DNA of 64,000 bases from Magnetofaba australis IT-1 (GCF_002109495.1 NZ_LVJN01000019.1:558001-622000); one strand, 5' to 3'. Positions 35,760 to 44,548 are shown, counted from the stretch's first letter. A program made the numbers and translations. The notes: generated by a model not told the origin, from the sequence alone.

Positions 35760-37349
35760 GTGAGCGGGCCGCGTATTTTGCGCATGCGCCCCGGCGTCGG
35801 CGCGCCGGACACCGTGGCCACCCACCCCCTCATCGGCGCGGCGTGCGCCAAGCAGTCGCGCATCCAGGGGCGCACCGCCTTCTTCGATACGCCGGATCTG
35901 GATCTGGCCGCGCGGGGGGTGGATCTGCAAGTGGGGCGCGGGCCTCAGGGCGCGCCGATTCAGCGCCTGCTCAATGTCGGTTTGGCCGCGCCGCATGTGC
36001 CTGAAGGGCGTGCGCTGCTGATCTGGCAAGGTCCGGCGCCCAGCGATGCGCAACTCAATCTTTCGCAACTGGCGGCCTCAACCGACACCTTGGGGCAGAT
36101 CGGCGGCATCGACCTGGCGCAACTGCGGCGTTGCTTTATCCTCAATTATGAGCGGCGCACCTGGAAACTGGCGTTTCCTAACGGCGATAAACTGGTGGTG
36201 CGCGAGGAGGTGGGGGCGCTGGATGATGGCGACTGCGTGGAGCCCTATCGCGAGATCGAGCTGGAGCTGACCAGCGGTTCGCCGTCGCGTTTTTATGAAG
36301 TCTCGCTGGCGATCATGCACTATCTGCATGCGGCGCTGACGCCGTTGGGGCCACCCGCGCGCTGGCAGGCGGCGCGGCGCCCTGACGCCCTGCAACCGCG
36401 CGCGCCGCGGCGCAACGCCCTGCGCCCGGATATGCATCTGGATCAGGCCTATGGCCGCATCAATCAGAACGTCCTCGACGCCATGGTCGCCGCCTTGCCG
36501 TTGGTGAGCCATGGACAGGGCGCGGTGTGGATGCAGGGGCACGCCACTCTGCTCGATGGCGTACGGCGATTGCGTTTGATGGAGTCGTGGTTTGCTCCCA
36601 GCATCCCCGATGGGATCCGTCAGGCCATGGGCGGCGAGTTGGCGTGGATTGAGGAGCGTTTGGATGAGGCGCGCGCCTGGGGCGCCTTGCGCCAGAGTCT
36701 GTTGGCGCCGTTCTCCGAACACTTCGCCGATCTGCCCGGCGTGGCCGCCATGATGAGCGAATCCGACGCCCGCTGGCGCGAGGCCCGCGCGCGTTTGCAG
36801 GAGGCGTTGGCGCATCCGCGCTTTGCCCGCTTCCTGCTGGGGCTCTACCACTGGATGACCGGGCGTGGCTGGCGCAATCGCTTCGATCAGGAGGAGCGCT
36901 TGGCGTTTGAGGGCGAAGTCAAAACCTTTGCCGCCGAGCAGTTCTCCCTGGGGCACCGCTTTATCCGCCGCCAGGGGGTGCGTTTCGGTTTCGACGCCAG
37001 CCATCCCGATGCGCCGGAGTGGCCGGGACGCGCCCAGGATGATGCGCTGGCGCTGTTGGGCGACGCTTTTATCGACGCCAAACCGCGGCGTGAGTACCAA
37101 ACCGCCATGGCGCGTTGGCGGCGTCTGGCCGAAGAGCAGCGCATGCTCCTCGACGGCATGGCGCCGTTGGGTCGTCTGAAACAGACCCTGCCGCAGGAGC
37201 TGCTGCACATGCTTACCGGTTGGTTGGGCGCGCGCGCAGCGGAGATGCGTCATGAAGGGCGCGAGGCGTGGCGCCATGCGGCCAACTGTCCGCCCTTCTG
37301 GTTGGGTGCGCCGCCGTTGGACGCCGCCGAGGAGACGCCCCATGAGTAA
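35760..37349 (+). CDS. CYTH-CHAD domain protein of the motor operon
   Basis: 529 residues, soluble. The N-terminal part (1-200) looks like a CYTH (triphosphate tunnel) domain: FFDTPDLDLAARGVDLQVGR, KLVVREEVGAL and REIELELTSG. The N-terminal ExExK signature of catalytic CYTH enzymes is absent (the protein starts MSGPRILRMRPG). The C-terminal part (about 225-515) looks like a CHAD domain, an all-helical fold known to bind polyphosphate, with GVRRLRLMESWF as the best-conserved segment. GTG 35760 follows GGAG by 8 bases, 51 bases after the ZorA-like gene. The last 8 bases overlap the HDOD gene. Likely binds an anionic polymer; inference from family. Confidence 0.75.
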   Translation: MSGPRILRMRPGVGAPDTVATHPLIGAACAKQSRIQGRTAFFDTPDLDLAARGVDLQVGRGPQGAPIQRLLNVGLAAPHVPEGRALLIWQGPAPSDAQLNLSQLAASTDTLGQIGGIDLAQLRRCFILNYERRTWKLAFPNGDKLVVREEVGALDDGDCVEPYREIELELTSGSPSRFYEVSLAIMHYLHAALTPLGPPARWQAARRPDALQPRAPRRNALRPDMHLDQAYGRINQNVLDAMVAALPLVSHGQGAVWMQGHATLLDGVRRLRLMESWFAPSIPDGIRQAMGGELAWIEERLDEARAWGALRQSLLAPFSEHFADLPGVAAMMSESDARWREARARLQEALAHPRFARFLLGLYHWMTGRGWRNRFDQEERLAFEGEVKTFAAEQFSLGHRFIRRQGVRFGFDASHPDAPEWPGRAQDDALALLGDAFIDAKPRREYQTAMARWRRLAEEQRMLLDGMAPLGRLKQTLPQELLHMLTGWLGARAAEMRHEGREAWRHAANCPPFWLGAPPLDAAEETPHE

Positions 37350-38241
37350 CTGGAGCGACCAGGAGATCGCCGCCGCCCGTGAGGCGCTGGAGGAGACGGA
37401 GTTGCCGTCGCGGCCCCAAGGGTTGCTGGAGGCGTTCAAGGCGCAGAGCGCATTTGCGCCGGATCTGGCGGTGGCCGCCGACGCCATCGGTCGTGATATG
37501 GCCCTCTCCGCCGCAGTGCTGCGCGCGGCCAATCACAATCTGAGCGGCTATCAGGGTAAAATCGCCTCGGTGCGCGAGGCGGTGATGCTGCTGGGTTTTG
37601 GCGGCTTGCGCGAGTTGGTGGCGGAGCAGTTCCTGGATGCGCCGTTGGCGGTGATGGGCTCGCCCGCTCATGAAATTCGTCTGCGCGCCCAGATCTGTGC
37701 GCGGGTGTGTGAACTGCTGGCGGCGCTGCTGCCGCAGCGCGCTGGCGCGATGCTCAGCGGGCATCTGCCCAGCGTGGCGCCGGATGTGGCCCACACTTTG
37801 GGACTGCTGCACGATGCGGGGGCGATGTTGATGACGCGCCGTTTCCGTGACTACGCCGCCCTGTGTGATGAGCATGTCCACAGCGACGGCGCAGAGCTGC
37901 TGGCCGCCGAGCGCAGCCGTTACGGGTTTGATCATACGCTGGCCGGTTGGCTGGCGTGGCGCGATTGGGGGCTGCCCAAGGCGCTCTGTCGCGCGGTGGC
38001 GGCGCACCATGATGGGGTGCGCTTTCTGCGCCCGGATCAACCCGCCTCCGAGCGCACGGTGGCGGCGCTGCAGGGGATTCTCAGTCTGGCTTTGCGCCTT
38101 GCCGGACAGACATCCGACGCCCAGTGGCGTGAGCAGGGGCCTGCGCTGCTGGTGGCGCTGCATCTGACGCCCTCGGAGTGGAGCGTTCTCAACGATCAGA
38201 TTGCGCGCGCCGGCGCGTTGGATCCGGCCGAGGTGGAGTAG
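37342..38241 (+). CDS. HDOD-domain protein of the motor operon
   Basis: 299 residues. HDOD domain (about 25-230): FAPDLAVAADAIGRDMALSAAVLRAAN and ASVREAVMLLGFGGLREL are characteristic, and HTLGLLHDAGAML and AAHHDG give the degenerate HD-like residues. HDOD proteins are found in signalling (flagella, type IV pili, phage-response regulators) and have no known catalytic activity. ATG 37342 overlaps the CYTH-CHAD stop by 8 bases; GAGGAGAC lies upstream. The frame from 37252 is not supported. Confidence 0.85.
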   Translation: MSNWSDQEIAAAREALEETELPSRPQGLLEAFKAQSAFAPDLAVAADAIGRDMALSAAVLRAANHNLSGYQGKIASVREAVMLLGFGGLRELVAEQFLDAPLAVMGSPAHEIRLRAQICARVCELLAALLPQRAGAMLSGHLPSVAPDVAHTLGLLHDAGAMLMTRRFRDYAALCDEHVHSDGAELLAAERSRYGFDHTLAGWLAWRDWGLPKALCRAVAAHHDGVRFLRPDQPASERTVAALQGILSLALRLAGQTSDAQWREQGPALLVALHLTPSEWSVLNDQIARAGALDPAEVE

Positions 38242-38249
38242 GAGCGATT

Positions 38250-39011
38250 ATGTCCGTGCGCATCGCCACACAGGCAAGACGGACCGAGACGGCGGATAAT
38301 CCGTTCTGGATCAGCTATGCCGACCTGATGACGGCGTTGGTGATGCTGTTTCTGGTAGTGATGAGCATCTCCATGGTGGCGGTGGCCTCTCGCGATGAAG
38401 CCCGCATGAAGGAGCGCGAAGTGCAGATTGGCGAGATCTTCGACGACCTGGAGCAGGCCGGGCGTGAAGCCAAACTGCCCCTGGTGGTGGATCGCAACGC
38501 ACAGACCATCGGCTTTGGCGATCAAGCCCAGTTCGGCCTCGATAGCTACTATCTGCACCCGCAGACCATTGAGAGCTTGCAAGCGTTCGTGCCGCTGCTG
38601 CTGGATTCCCAGCGCCGCGAAGCGGGTGGCAAGTGGCTCAAGCGCATCCACATCGAAGGCTATACCGACGACATCGGCACCTACCTGTACAATGTGCATC
38701 TGAGCCTCAATCGCGCTCAGGCGGTGTTGTGCGCGCTGATGTCCACCGATGTGCCCATGGAAGATAAGCGGTTGTTGCAGCGGATGATTGTCATTGACGG
38801 CGCCACCACCACCAGCGTGCGCGAATCCCGCGAGGCGTCGCGTCGGGTGGAGATCCGGTTGGAGTTCCGCACCCTGGATGACACCGCGCCGCTGGCGCCG
38901 TTGCTGAACATGGAGATGGGGCGCTGTCCGCTACCCAATAAGCCCGACGAGGTGATCAAAGAGGTGCCGCCGGAGCTGCAAAAGGCCCCAGACGTGTATA
39001 AAAAGTCTTGA
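38250..39011 (+). CDS. ZorB/MotB-like stator protein with OmpA-type peptidoglycan-binding domain
   Basis: 253 residues. A short cytoplasmic tail, then NPFWISYADLMTALVMLFL, a single helix whose Asp (D25) is at the position of the ion-carrying Asp of MotB and ZorB. A linker follows and an OmpA-like domain (about 85-235) with HIEGYTDDIG (D140) and LSLNRAQAV (R155), the peptidoglycan-contacting residues. The C-terminal 20 residues are unstructured. GGAG lies 5 bases before ATG 38250, 8 bases after the HDOD stop. Predicted to form the ion channel with the giant ZorA-like protein. Confidence 0.9.
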   Translation: MSVRIATQARRTETADNPFWISYADLMTALVMLFLVVMSISMVAVASRDEARMKEREVQIGEIFDDLEQAGREAKLPLVVDRNAQTIGFGDQAQFGLDSYYLHPQTIESLQAFVPLLLDSQRREAGGKWLKRIHIEGYTDDIGTYLYNVHLSLNRAQAVLCALMSTDVPMEDKRLLQRMIVIDGATTTSVRESREASRRVEIRLEFRTLDDTAPLAPLLNMEMGRCPLPNKPDEVIKEVPPELQKAPDVYKKS

Positions 39012-39067
39012 GACCACAGCGCTATTTTTCCCAAATAACGATTTTTTCCTGATGTGGCGCGGGCTGA

Positions 39068-39097
39068 TTGACGATAGAGTGGAACAACAGACATTAT
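39068..39097 (+). promoter_or_regulatory. Candidate sigma-70 promoter for the zinc-ribbon and J-domain genes
   Basis: TTGACG (39068-39073) and CATTAT (39092-39097) are 18 bases apart, 5/6 and 4/6 matches to the consensus. It would separate the two small genes from the motor operon, though read-through is possible. Confidence 0.4.
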
Positions 39098-39200
39098 ACG
39101 GAGATCGCATGGGCGGGTCTTCGTCGTTGCAAGGCGAACAATCGTGCGGCGCGGCCTGTGGCGGGCGGCGCGCGCGGATTCGCCATGAGGGGGAGACACC

Positions 39201-39455
39201 ATGTCCCAAGTACGTTGTCCGGTTTGCGGCGGGCGTCCCGCGCGCATCTACAAATGCAATCACTGTGATGAGATCCGTTGTGGTCAGAATGACTGCACCG
39301 GCTCGCGCAGCGGCATCAAAGGGTGGGCCAGCGCCGGCTCCCAGTGCCGAAACTGCAACTCCGGTCGCTACATCCAGATCAGCTTCTTTGCCGGTGAGAT
39401 GGATGACCTGCTGCGTCAGCACAAGCAGGAGCGGGAGTTGATGAAGAAGAGATAA
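39201..39455 (+). CDS. Small zinc-ribbon protein
   Basis: 84 residues with four cysteine pairs: CPVC (6, 9), CNHC, CGQNDC and CRNC, which could hold two zinc ions. The C-terminus is a charged helix (LLRQHKQERELMKKR). AGGGGGAGAC precedes the ATG. An overlapping frame (39109-39441) has a ribosome-binding site but no cysteine pattern and is rejected. Function unknown. It is followed 50 bases later by a J-domain-like gene, which suggests a chaperone-like pair. Confidence 0.75.
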   Translation: MSQVRCPVCGGRPARIYKCNHCDEIRCGQNDCTGSRSGIKGWASAGSQCRNCNSGRYIQISFFAGEMDDLLRQHKQERELMKKR

Positions 39456-39505
39456 TCCCGCTGTTGGCGCCGAACCGGCCGCGCGGGAGAAGGTGGGATA
39501 GCTGC

Positions 39506-39832
39506 GTGGCGGGCCAGAGCAAGAACCGACCGGGATATTACGATCGCATCACCGAGGCCAGGGAGTCTCTGGGGCTGGGCATGAGCGCCTCGCTGCAGGA
39601 GATTGACGCCGCCGTTAAACGCTTGCTCAAGCGTTGGCACCCTGACCTGAATCCAGTGGACAAAGCGGATTTGTGCAATGCAAAGACGCGGGAGATTTTG
39701 GAGGCACAGGCGCTGCTGGAGGCGTACTGCGAGAAGTATCGCTACTCGTTTGAACGGCAGGAGGTGGAGAAGTACCTGCCGCCCGATGAGTGGTGGGTCA
39801 AACGCTTCGCCTCGGAGAATCCGAGAGAGTAG
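39506..39832 (+). CDS. J-domain-like protein
   Basis: 108 residues. YYDRITEARESLGLGMSASLQEIDAAVKRLLKRWHPDLNP is a J-domain pattern with the HPD motif (WHPDLN) that stimulates Hsp70 (DnaK); helix IV follows. GTG 39506 with GGTGGGA 7 bases upstream is chosen; TTG 39464 is an alternative. The protein lacks the Gly/Phe and zinc regions of DnaJ, so is a class III J-protein with an unknown client. Confidence 0.75.
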   Translation: MAGQSKNRPGYYDRITEARESLGLGMSASLQEIDAAVKRLLKRWHPDLNPVDKADLCNAKTREILEAQALLEAYCEKYRYSFERQEVEKYLPPDEWWVKRFASENPRE

Positions 39833-39926
39833 CTTTCCTTGTGCGCAAGCTGGTTGCGCACAGCTTTCCGCATGATTCTGTTCTCACTTTTCCAGGCTAC
39901 TGGCAAGCAAAAGCGGGTTGGCGGCG

Positions 39927-40238
39927 TTACGCCACCACCTCCATAATGCGTTCCATCAGCGCGGTTTTCAGCACGCTGGCCACGCCGGGTTGCGGGTGCA
40001 GCAGACGCACCTTGTTGGCGCACGCCTCCTGCAACATCAGCAACAGACCCAGCCCGGAACTGTCTATATGGGTACAGTGGGTCAGGTCCACCTCGATGCT
40101 CTCGGCCTTTTCATCCCGGAATTGATTCAGCACCGGACGGGTTTCATCAAACCCGTTGTTGATGGAGAGTTTCCCCCGTGGCGTAATGGCGACGTTGCGA
40201 CCGGAGATTTTTATGTCTATGGAGGAATCGCTCATCAT
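39927..40238 (-). CDS. STAS-domain anti-sigma factor antagonist-like protein
   Basis: 103-residue single STAS domain, SpoIIAA-like. HIDSSGLGLLLML carries the conserved Ser that a partner kinase would phosphorylate. Two adjacent ATGs (40238, 40235) follow AAGGA. No anti-sigma kinase or PP2C phosphatase gene is within the window, so its partner is elsewhere. It is divergent from copA. Confidence 0.88.
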   Translation of the reverse strand: MMSDSSIDIKISGRNVAITPRGKLSINNGFDETRPVLNQFRDEKAESIEVDLTHCTHIDSSGLGLLLMLQEACANKVRLLHPQPGVASVLKTALMERIMEVVA

Positions 40239-40387
40239 CGTATCCTTGCCAGATCAGTCAGGAGCAATGCAACGCCGTCTAAAGCGTGCGGTGTGACGCA
40301 CAGCACTCTCTTGTGCTCTACTGTTTAAACAAGCAGCTATTAAGTGATTATAAATCGAAAAAAAGCGCATTTACAATGTCAGAACAT

Positions 40388-40407
40388 GCAAAACTCCAGA
40401 GTTTTGC
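40388..40407. promoter_or_regulatory. Perfect 20-bp palindrome upstream of copA
   Basis: Arms GCAAAACTC and GAGTTTTGC are separated by CA. It ends 22 bases before the copA start codon. It could be an operator for a copper-responsive or other dimeric repressor, or a leader hairpin. It is not followed by a T-run, so not a terminator. Confidence 0.45.
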
Positions 40408-40429
40408 CAGACCTGGACGGAATGTGAAG

Positions 40430-42844
40430 ATGAACATGGACTCCTGGCGAATTCCAGTATCTGGAATGAGTTGTGCGGCATGCTCCAGCCGGTTGGAGAA
40501 AAAGCTCAATGAAGATATGCGGATAAATGACGCCAGCGTCAACTTGGCTACGGCGCAGGCGCGCATTTCTGGTGAGATTTCATTGGCGGAGTTGGAGGCC
40601 ATTGTCAGCGCCTGTGGTTTTGATGTGCCGCGCCGGGAGGCGCGCTATCCCATCAGCGGGCTCAGTTGCGCTTCGTGTGTGAACAAGACCGAGGCGGCGC
40701 TGGCCGCTCTCACCGGCGTGACCCGCGCCACAGTCGATCTGGCCAATGGCGAAGCCTTGGTCGCCTATGTCGCGGGGGTGGTGGAGCCGGAGCAACTGGC
40801 CGAAGCGGTGCGCAAAGTCGGTTACGAGATGGATGTGGAGGGCGCCGAAGAGGCCGCCCAAGCCCAGGCCGACGCGCGTCGAGAACAGGAGTTGGCGACG
40901 CTGCGCCAGCGGCTCTGGGGCGGCGTGGTTTTGACTCTGGCGGGGATGGCGGCGATGCAACTGGCGCCGCAGAGCGGCTGGCGCAATCTGCTGCTCTGGG
41001 CGCTGGCCACGCCGGTGACGTTCTGGTCGGGCTGGGGGTTCCACGCGGGCGCCTGGCGGGTGTTGCGCCACGGCTCGGCCAATATGAACGTGCTGGTCAG
41101 CGTGGGCAGTTTGAGCGCCTATCTGTTCTCAGTGTTGGTTGCCCTTAACCCGCCATGGGGCGCAGCCAGCGGCGGCCATGTCTACTTCGACACCGCCGCC
41201 ATGATCATCACGCTGATTCTGATCGGCCGCTATCTGGAGGCGCGCGCCAAGGGCAGAGCCTCCCAGGCGATTCGGCAGTTGATGGATCTGACGCCGCACC
41301 AGGCGATACGCATTGACGCCGATGGCGACGAGCAGCAGATCCCGCTGACGCAGGTGCGGGTGGGCGACCTGCTGCGGGTGCGTCCCGGTGAGCGCATTCC
41401 TGTGGATGGCGTCGCCACCGAGGGTGAATCGACGGTGGATGAGTCCCTGCTCACCGGCGAATCCATGCCGGTGGATAAATCCGTGGGCGACGCGCTGGCG
41501 GGGGGAACCATCAACGGCCACGGCTCCCTGACCATGCGCGCCGAGCGGGTGGGGCGCGACACCGCGTTGGCGCATATTATCGAACGGGTGCGCCAGGCGC
41601 AGGCGGCCAAACCGCCCATTGCGCGTCTGGCCGATCGCATCGCGGGAGTTTTTGTCCCGGTGGTGGTGACGCTGGCGACGCTGACGGGCTCGATTTGGGC
41701 GTTTGCCGTGCCTGACGCCACTGTGGGCGAGGCGATGAGCCGATTCATCGCGGTGATGATCGTGGCGTGCCCCTGCGCGCTGGGCTTGGCCACCCCCATA
41801 GCGGTGATGGTGGGCTCCGGGCGCGGGGCGGAGTTGGGTATTCTGATTCGTGGCGGCGATGTGCTGGAGAGCGCCGGGCGCATCGACGTGGCGCTGTTCG
41901 ATAAAACCGGCACGTTGACCCAGGGTAAGCCAGAACTCACCGATGGCCCGGCGGATCTTGAGGCGGCCTCGCTGGCGGGATCGGTCGAGCGTCATGCAGA
42001 GCATCCGGTGGCGCGCGCCATCGTTACGGGATTGCAAACCGCGCAGATCGATTGTGAGCGGCCGGTCAAAAGCTTCAAAGCGTTGGCGGGGCGCGGGGTG
42101 CGTGGTCGGGTGGAGGAGAAGAAGGTGCTGGTGGGCGCGCCGCACTGGATCATCAGTCAGGGGGTGGACGTTCCGGACGCGCAACAAGCGGTGGTGCGGC
42201 AACTGGAAGGGGAAGGCAAGACGGTGATGCTGATCGCTGTGGAGGGGGCCTATCGCGGCTTCCTGGCGGTGGCGGATGCGCCCAAACCGCAAGCTGCTCA
42301 GGCGCTGGCTTTGCTGCGGGAGCAGGGGGTGCGCTGTCTTATGGTGACCGGCGATAACGCCGCCGCCGCGCGTTATGTGGGGGCGCAACTGGGGCTCGCC
42401 GAGGCGGATATACACGCCGAGCAACTACCCGATGGCAAAGCCGATTTGACTGCTGAGTTACGCAATCAGGGGGCGCGGGTGGCGATGATCGGCGATGGGA
42501 TCAATGACGCCCCGGCATTGGCTCAGGCCGACGTGGGGGTGGCCATGGGCGGCGGTTCGGATGTGGCCATGGAGACGGCGGACATGGCGTTGATGGGCAG
42601 TGACCCGCGCGGCGTGGCCACGGCGTTGGGACTCTCGCGCGCGGTGATGCGCATCATCAAACAGAATCTGTTCTGGGCTTTCGCCTACAACGTCACATTG
42701 ATACCTGTCGCGGCAGGGGTATTCGCCAGTTTCGGCCTGACGCTATCGCCTGCATTGGCGGCGGGAGCCATGGGACTCTCCAGCGTGACGGTGGTGCTCA
42801 ATGCGTTGCGTCTGCGGCGTTTTCAGCCGCCATTTTCCATGTGA
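40430..42844 (+). CDS. copA: Copper-exporting P1B-type ATPase
   Basis: 804 residues. Two N-terminal HMA domains (C15/C18 in GMSCAAC and C80/C83 in GLSCASC), about eight helices, the CPC metal site (447-449), the phosphorylation site DKTGT (D491), the P1B EHPVARA motif and hinge [16 protein letters not shown] are all there. Exports Cu(I) from the cytoplasm. The frame opens at 40286; ATG 40430 starts just before the first HMA domain. ATG 40376 lacks a ribosome-binding site. The CopZ-like chaperone at 13.4 kb is a plausible partner. A regulator gene (CueR, CsoR) is not adjacent. Confidence 0.95.
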   Translation: MNMDSWRIPVSGMSCAACSSRLEKKLNEDMRINDASVNLATAQARISGEISLAELEAIVSACGFDVPRREARYPISGLSCASCVNKTEAALAALTGVTRATVDLANGEALVAYVAGVVEPEQLAEAVRKVGYEMDVEGAEEAAQAQADARREQELATLRQRLWGGVVLTLAGMAAMQLAPQSGWRNLLLWALATPVTFWSGWGFHAGAWRVLRHGSANMNVLVSVGSLSAYLFSVLVALNPPWGAASGGHVYFDTAAMIITLILIGRYLEARAKGRASQAIRQLMDLTPHQAIRIDADGDEQQIPLTQVRVGDLLRVRPGERIPVDGVATEGESTVDESLLTGESMPVDKSVGDALAGGTINGHGSLTMRAERVGRDTALAHIIERVRQAQAAKPPIARLADRIAGVFVPVVVTLATLTGSIWAFAVPDATVGEAMSRFIAVMIVACPCALGLATPIAVMVGSGRGAELGILIRGGDVLESAGRIDVALFDKTGTLTQGKPELTDGPADLEAASLAGSVERHAEHPVARAIVTGLQTAQIDCERPVKSFKALAGRGVRGRVEEKKVLVGAPHWIISQGVDVPDAQQAVVRQLEGEGKTVMLIAVEGAYRGFLAVADAPKPQAAQALALLREQGVRCLMVTGDNAAAARYVGAQLGLAEADIHAEQLPDGKADLTAELRNQGARVAMIGDGINDAPALAQADVGVAMGGGSDVAMETADMALMGSDPRGVATALGLSRAVMRIIKQNLFWAFAYNVTLIPVAAGVFASFGLTLSPALAAGAMGLSSVTVVLNALRLRRFQPPFSM

Positions 42845-42856
42845 GACAAGCGGCGC

Positions 42857-44548
42857 TCAGGTCTCGAAGAATTTGGCGAACTCTTCGGCGTCGGCGGGTT
42901 TGCCGTAGTGATACCCCTGCACAAAGTGGCATCCGCGCGCTTTGAGGAATTGCGCCTGCTCCACGCTCTCCACCCCTTCGCCGATGATGACGCGATCCAG
43001 GCTGTGGGCCATGGACATGATGGTCTCCACCAGCACCGCCGCTTCATTATCGGAGATGATGTCCGGCACAAAGGCGCGGTCGATCTTGACTCCGGAGACC
43101 GGCAGCTTGCGCAGCACGGAGAGCGATGAGAAGCCGGTGCCGAAGTCATCCAGCCACAACTCCACGCCGATTTCGCGCAGGTGATTGAGCATGGACATGG
43201 CGCGCGGCTCATCCTCCATAATGATGTTCTCGGTGATCTCCAGCACCAAGGCGCTGGGCGGCAGGCCATTCTTTTCCAGAATTTCCGGGATGCGGTTGTC
43301 GGTGGAGAGCTCGCGACAGCGGGTGCAGGAGAGGTTGGCCGAGAGGAAGAACTCTTTGGCCGCCGGGTGCTGAGCGCGCCAGCGCGCCGCTTGCGCCAAG
43401 CCGGTGTCGATAGCCCATTCGGTGAGTTCGGCGATCATGCCGGTCTCTTCGGCGATGGGCACAAACAGTTCCGGCGAGATGTAGCCGCGCGTCGGGTGGC
43501 TCCAGCGCAGAAGCGCTTCGGCGCCGCGCAGGGCGCCGTCGCTCTGCATATCGAAAATGGGCAGATAGCTGAGGGTCAACTCACGCGCCTCGATGGCCTT
43601 GAGCAGATCCTTCTCCAACTGCATCCGCTCCATCGCCTCGTCGTGCATGTCCGAGGTGAAGAAGCGGTAGTTGTTGCGGCCATCGGATTTGGCCTTGTAC
43701 ATGGCCGCATCGGCGTTCTTGAGCAGGGAGTCCAGGTCCTGGGCGTCGTCGGGGAACACCGTCACCCCCACCGAACCGGAGATGGTCACCTCCTGTCCCT
43801 CCAGGGTAAACGGCAGACACAGTTGACGAATCACTTCGGCGGCCACGCGCTCGGCGTAGGGGCCGCGCGCCATGTCCGGCAGGATCACGGTAAACTCGTC
43901 GCCGCCCAGTCTCGCCACGGTATCGGACTGACGATGGCACTTAAGCAGGCGCCGCGAGGATTCTTTGAGAAGTTCGTCGCCGGCGGAGTGGCCCAGGGTG
44001 TCATTGACCCATTTGAAGCGATCCAGGTCGATAAACATCAGCGCCACACGGCTGTCGGAGCGGTCGGCGCGCACCAGTTCGTGTTTCAACCGCTCGATGA
44101 ACAGGGCGCGGTTGGGCAGACCGGTCAAAGCGTCGTAGTTGGCCTGATGGCGGATGCGCTCTTCGGCGCGCTTTTTTTCCGAGATGTCCCGCAGGGTGGT
44201 GATCTGAAACAGGCCGTGTTCGTGGGTCTCGGCACGGGCGGTGATCGCTTCGATAAAGCGCGGCAGTTCGCCATCGTCATGCCGCAGCCGCATCTCCAGC
44301 GGGCGGCGGTCGGCTTCAGCGTTGGCTTGCGCCAGCAGCAGTTGCTGCACCGGCTGGCGCTCTTCCGGGTGAAAATGGTCGCTGAAGACGCTTTGGGTGA
44401 CGGCGGCGGCGTCGGGCAATTGGAACAGCGCGGCGGCGGCGACGTTGGCGTAGAGAATGGCGTCGCCATCATGGGCCACTACGCCATCGGGCAACGCTTC
44501 CAGGAGGGTTCCCAATTGTGACGGTTCAAATGCGTGCATATTGGCCAT
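42857..44548 (-). CDS. PAS-GGDEF-EAL cyclic-di-GMP protein
   Basis: 563 residues, no membrane segment. A PAS domain (about 10-130), then GGDEF (130-300) with LGGDEFTVI intact, then EAL (310-555) with EALLRW, LEITENII, DDFGTG, KIDR and EGVE, all residues needed for metal binding and hydrolysis. Both synthesis and breakdown of c-di-GMP are possible; which one dominates cannot be told. It ends just before the copA stop on the other strand (13 bases apart), so the two are tightly convergent. Confidence 0.94.
   Translation of the reverse strand: MANMHAFEPSQLGTLLEALPDGVVAHDGDAILYANVAAAALFQLPDAAAVTQSVFSDHFHPEERQPVQQLLLAQANAEADRRPLEMRLRHDDGELPRFIEAITARAETHEHGLFQITTLRDISEKKRAEERIRHQANYDALTGLPNRALFIERLKHELVRADRSDSRVALMFIDLDRFKWVNDTLGHSAGDELLKESSRRLLKCHRQSDTVARLGGDEFTVILPDMARGPYAERVAAEVIRQLCLPFTLEGQEVTISGSVGVTVFPDDAQDLDSLLKNADAAMYKAKSDGRNNYRFFTSDMHDEAMERMQLEKDLLKAIEARELTLSYLPIFDMQSDGALRGAEALLRWSHPTRGYISPELFVPIAEETGMIAELTEWAIDTGLAQAARWRAQHPAAKEFFLSANLSCTRCRELSTDNRIPEILEKNGLPPSALVLEITENIIMEDEPRAMSMLNHLREIGVELWLDDFGTGFSSLSVLRKLPVSGVKIDRAFVPDIISDNEAAVLVETIMSMAHSLDRVIIGEGVESVEQAQFLKARGCHFVQGYHYGKPADAEEFAKFFET

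Noticed and set aside
33786-36068. 760-residue minus-strand frame and other long antisense frames (for example 29745-31127, 31149-32138, 32397-33737) under the giant gene
   Set aside because: They arise because the giant gene's Gln/Ala/Leu codons lack stops in the mirror frame. They span the end of one gene and the start of the next, with no ribosome-binding sites or motifs.
27120-39011. Classical type I or type II Zorya defence system
   Set aside because: No SNF2 helicase (ZorD), ZorC or HNH-type ZorE gene lies in or near the operon. Only the A and B subunits are alike, so I call it Zorya-like.
27120-39011. Flagellar motAB
   Set aside because: The tail length, the distance between the A and B genes and the lack of any flagellar gene in the window do not fit. 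The TM3-TM4 pattern is closer to ZorA.
39109-39441. Alternative ORF with GGAG before ATG 39109, overlapping the zinc-ribbon gene
   Set aside because: It has no domain, and the overlapping frame has a clear cysteine-pair pattern and a better Shine-Dalgarno site.
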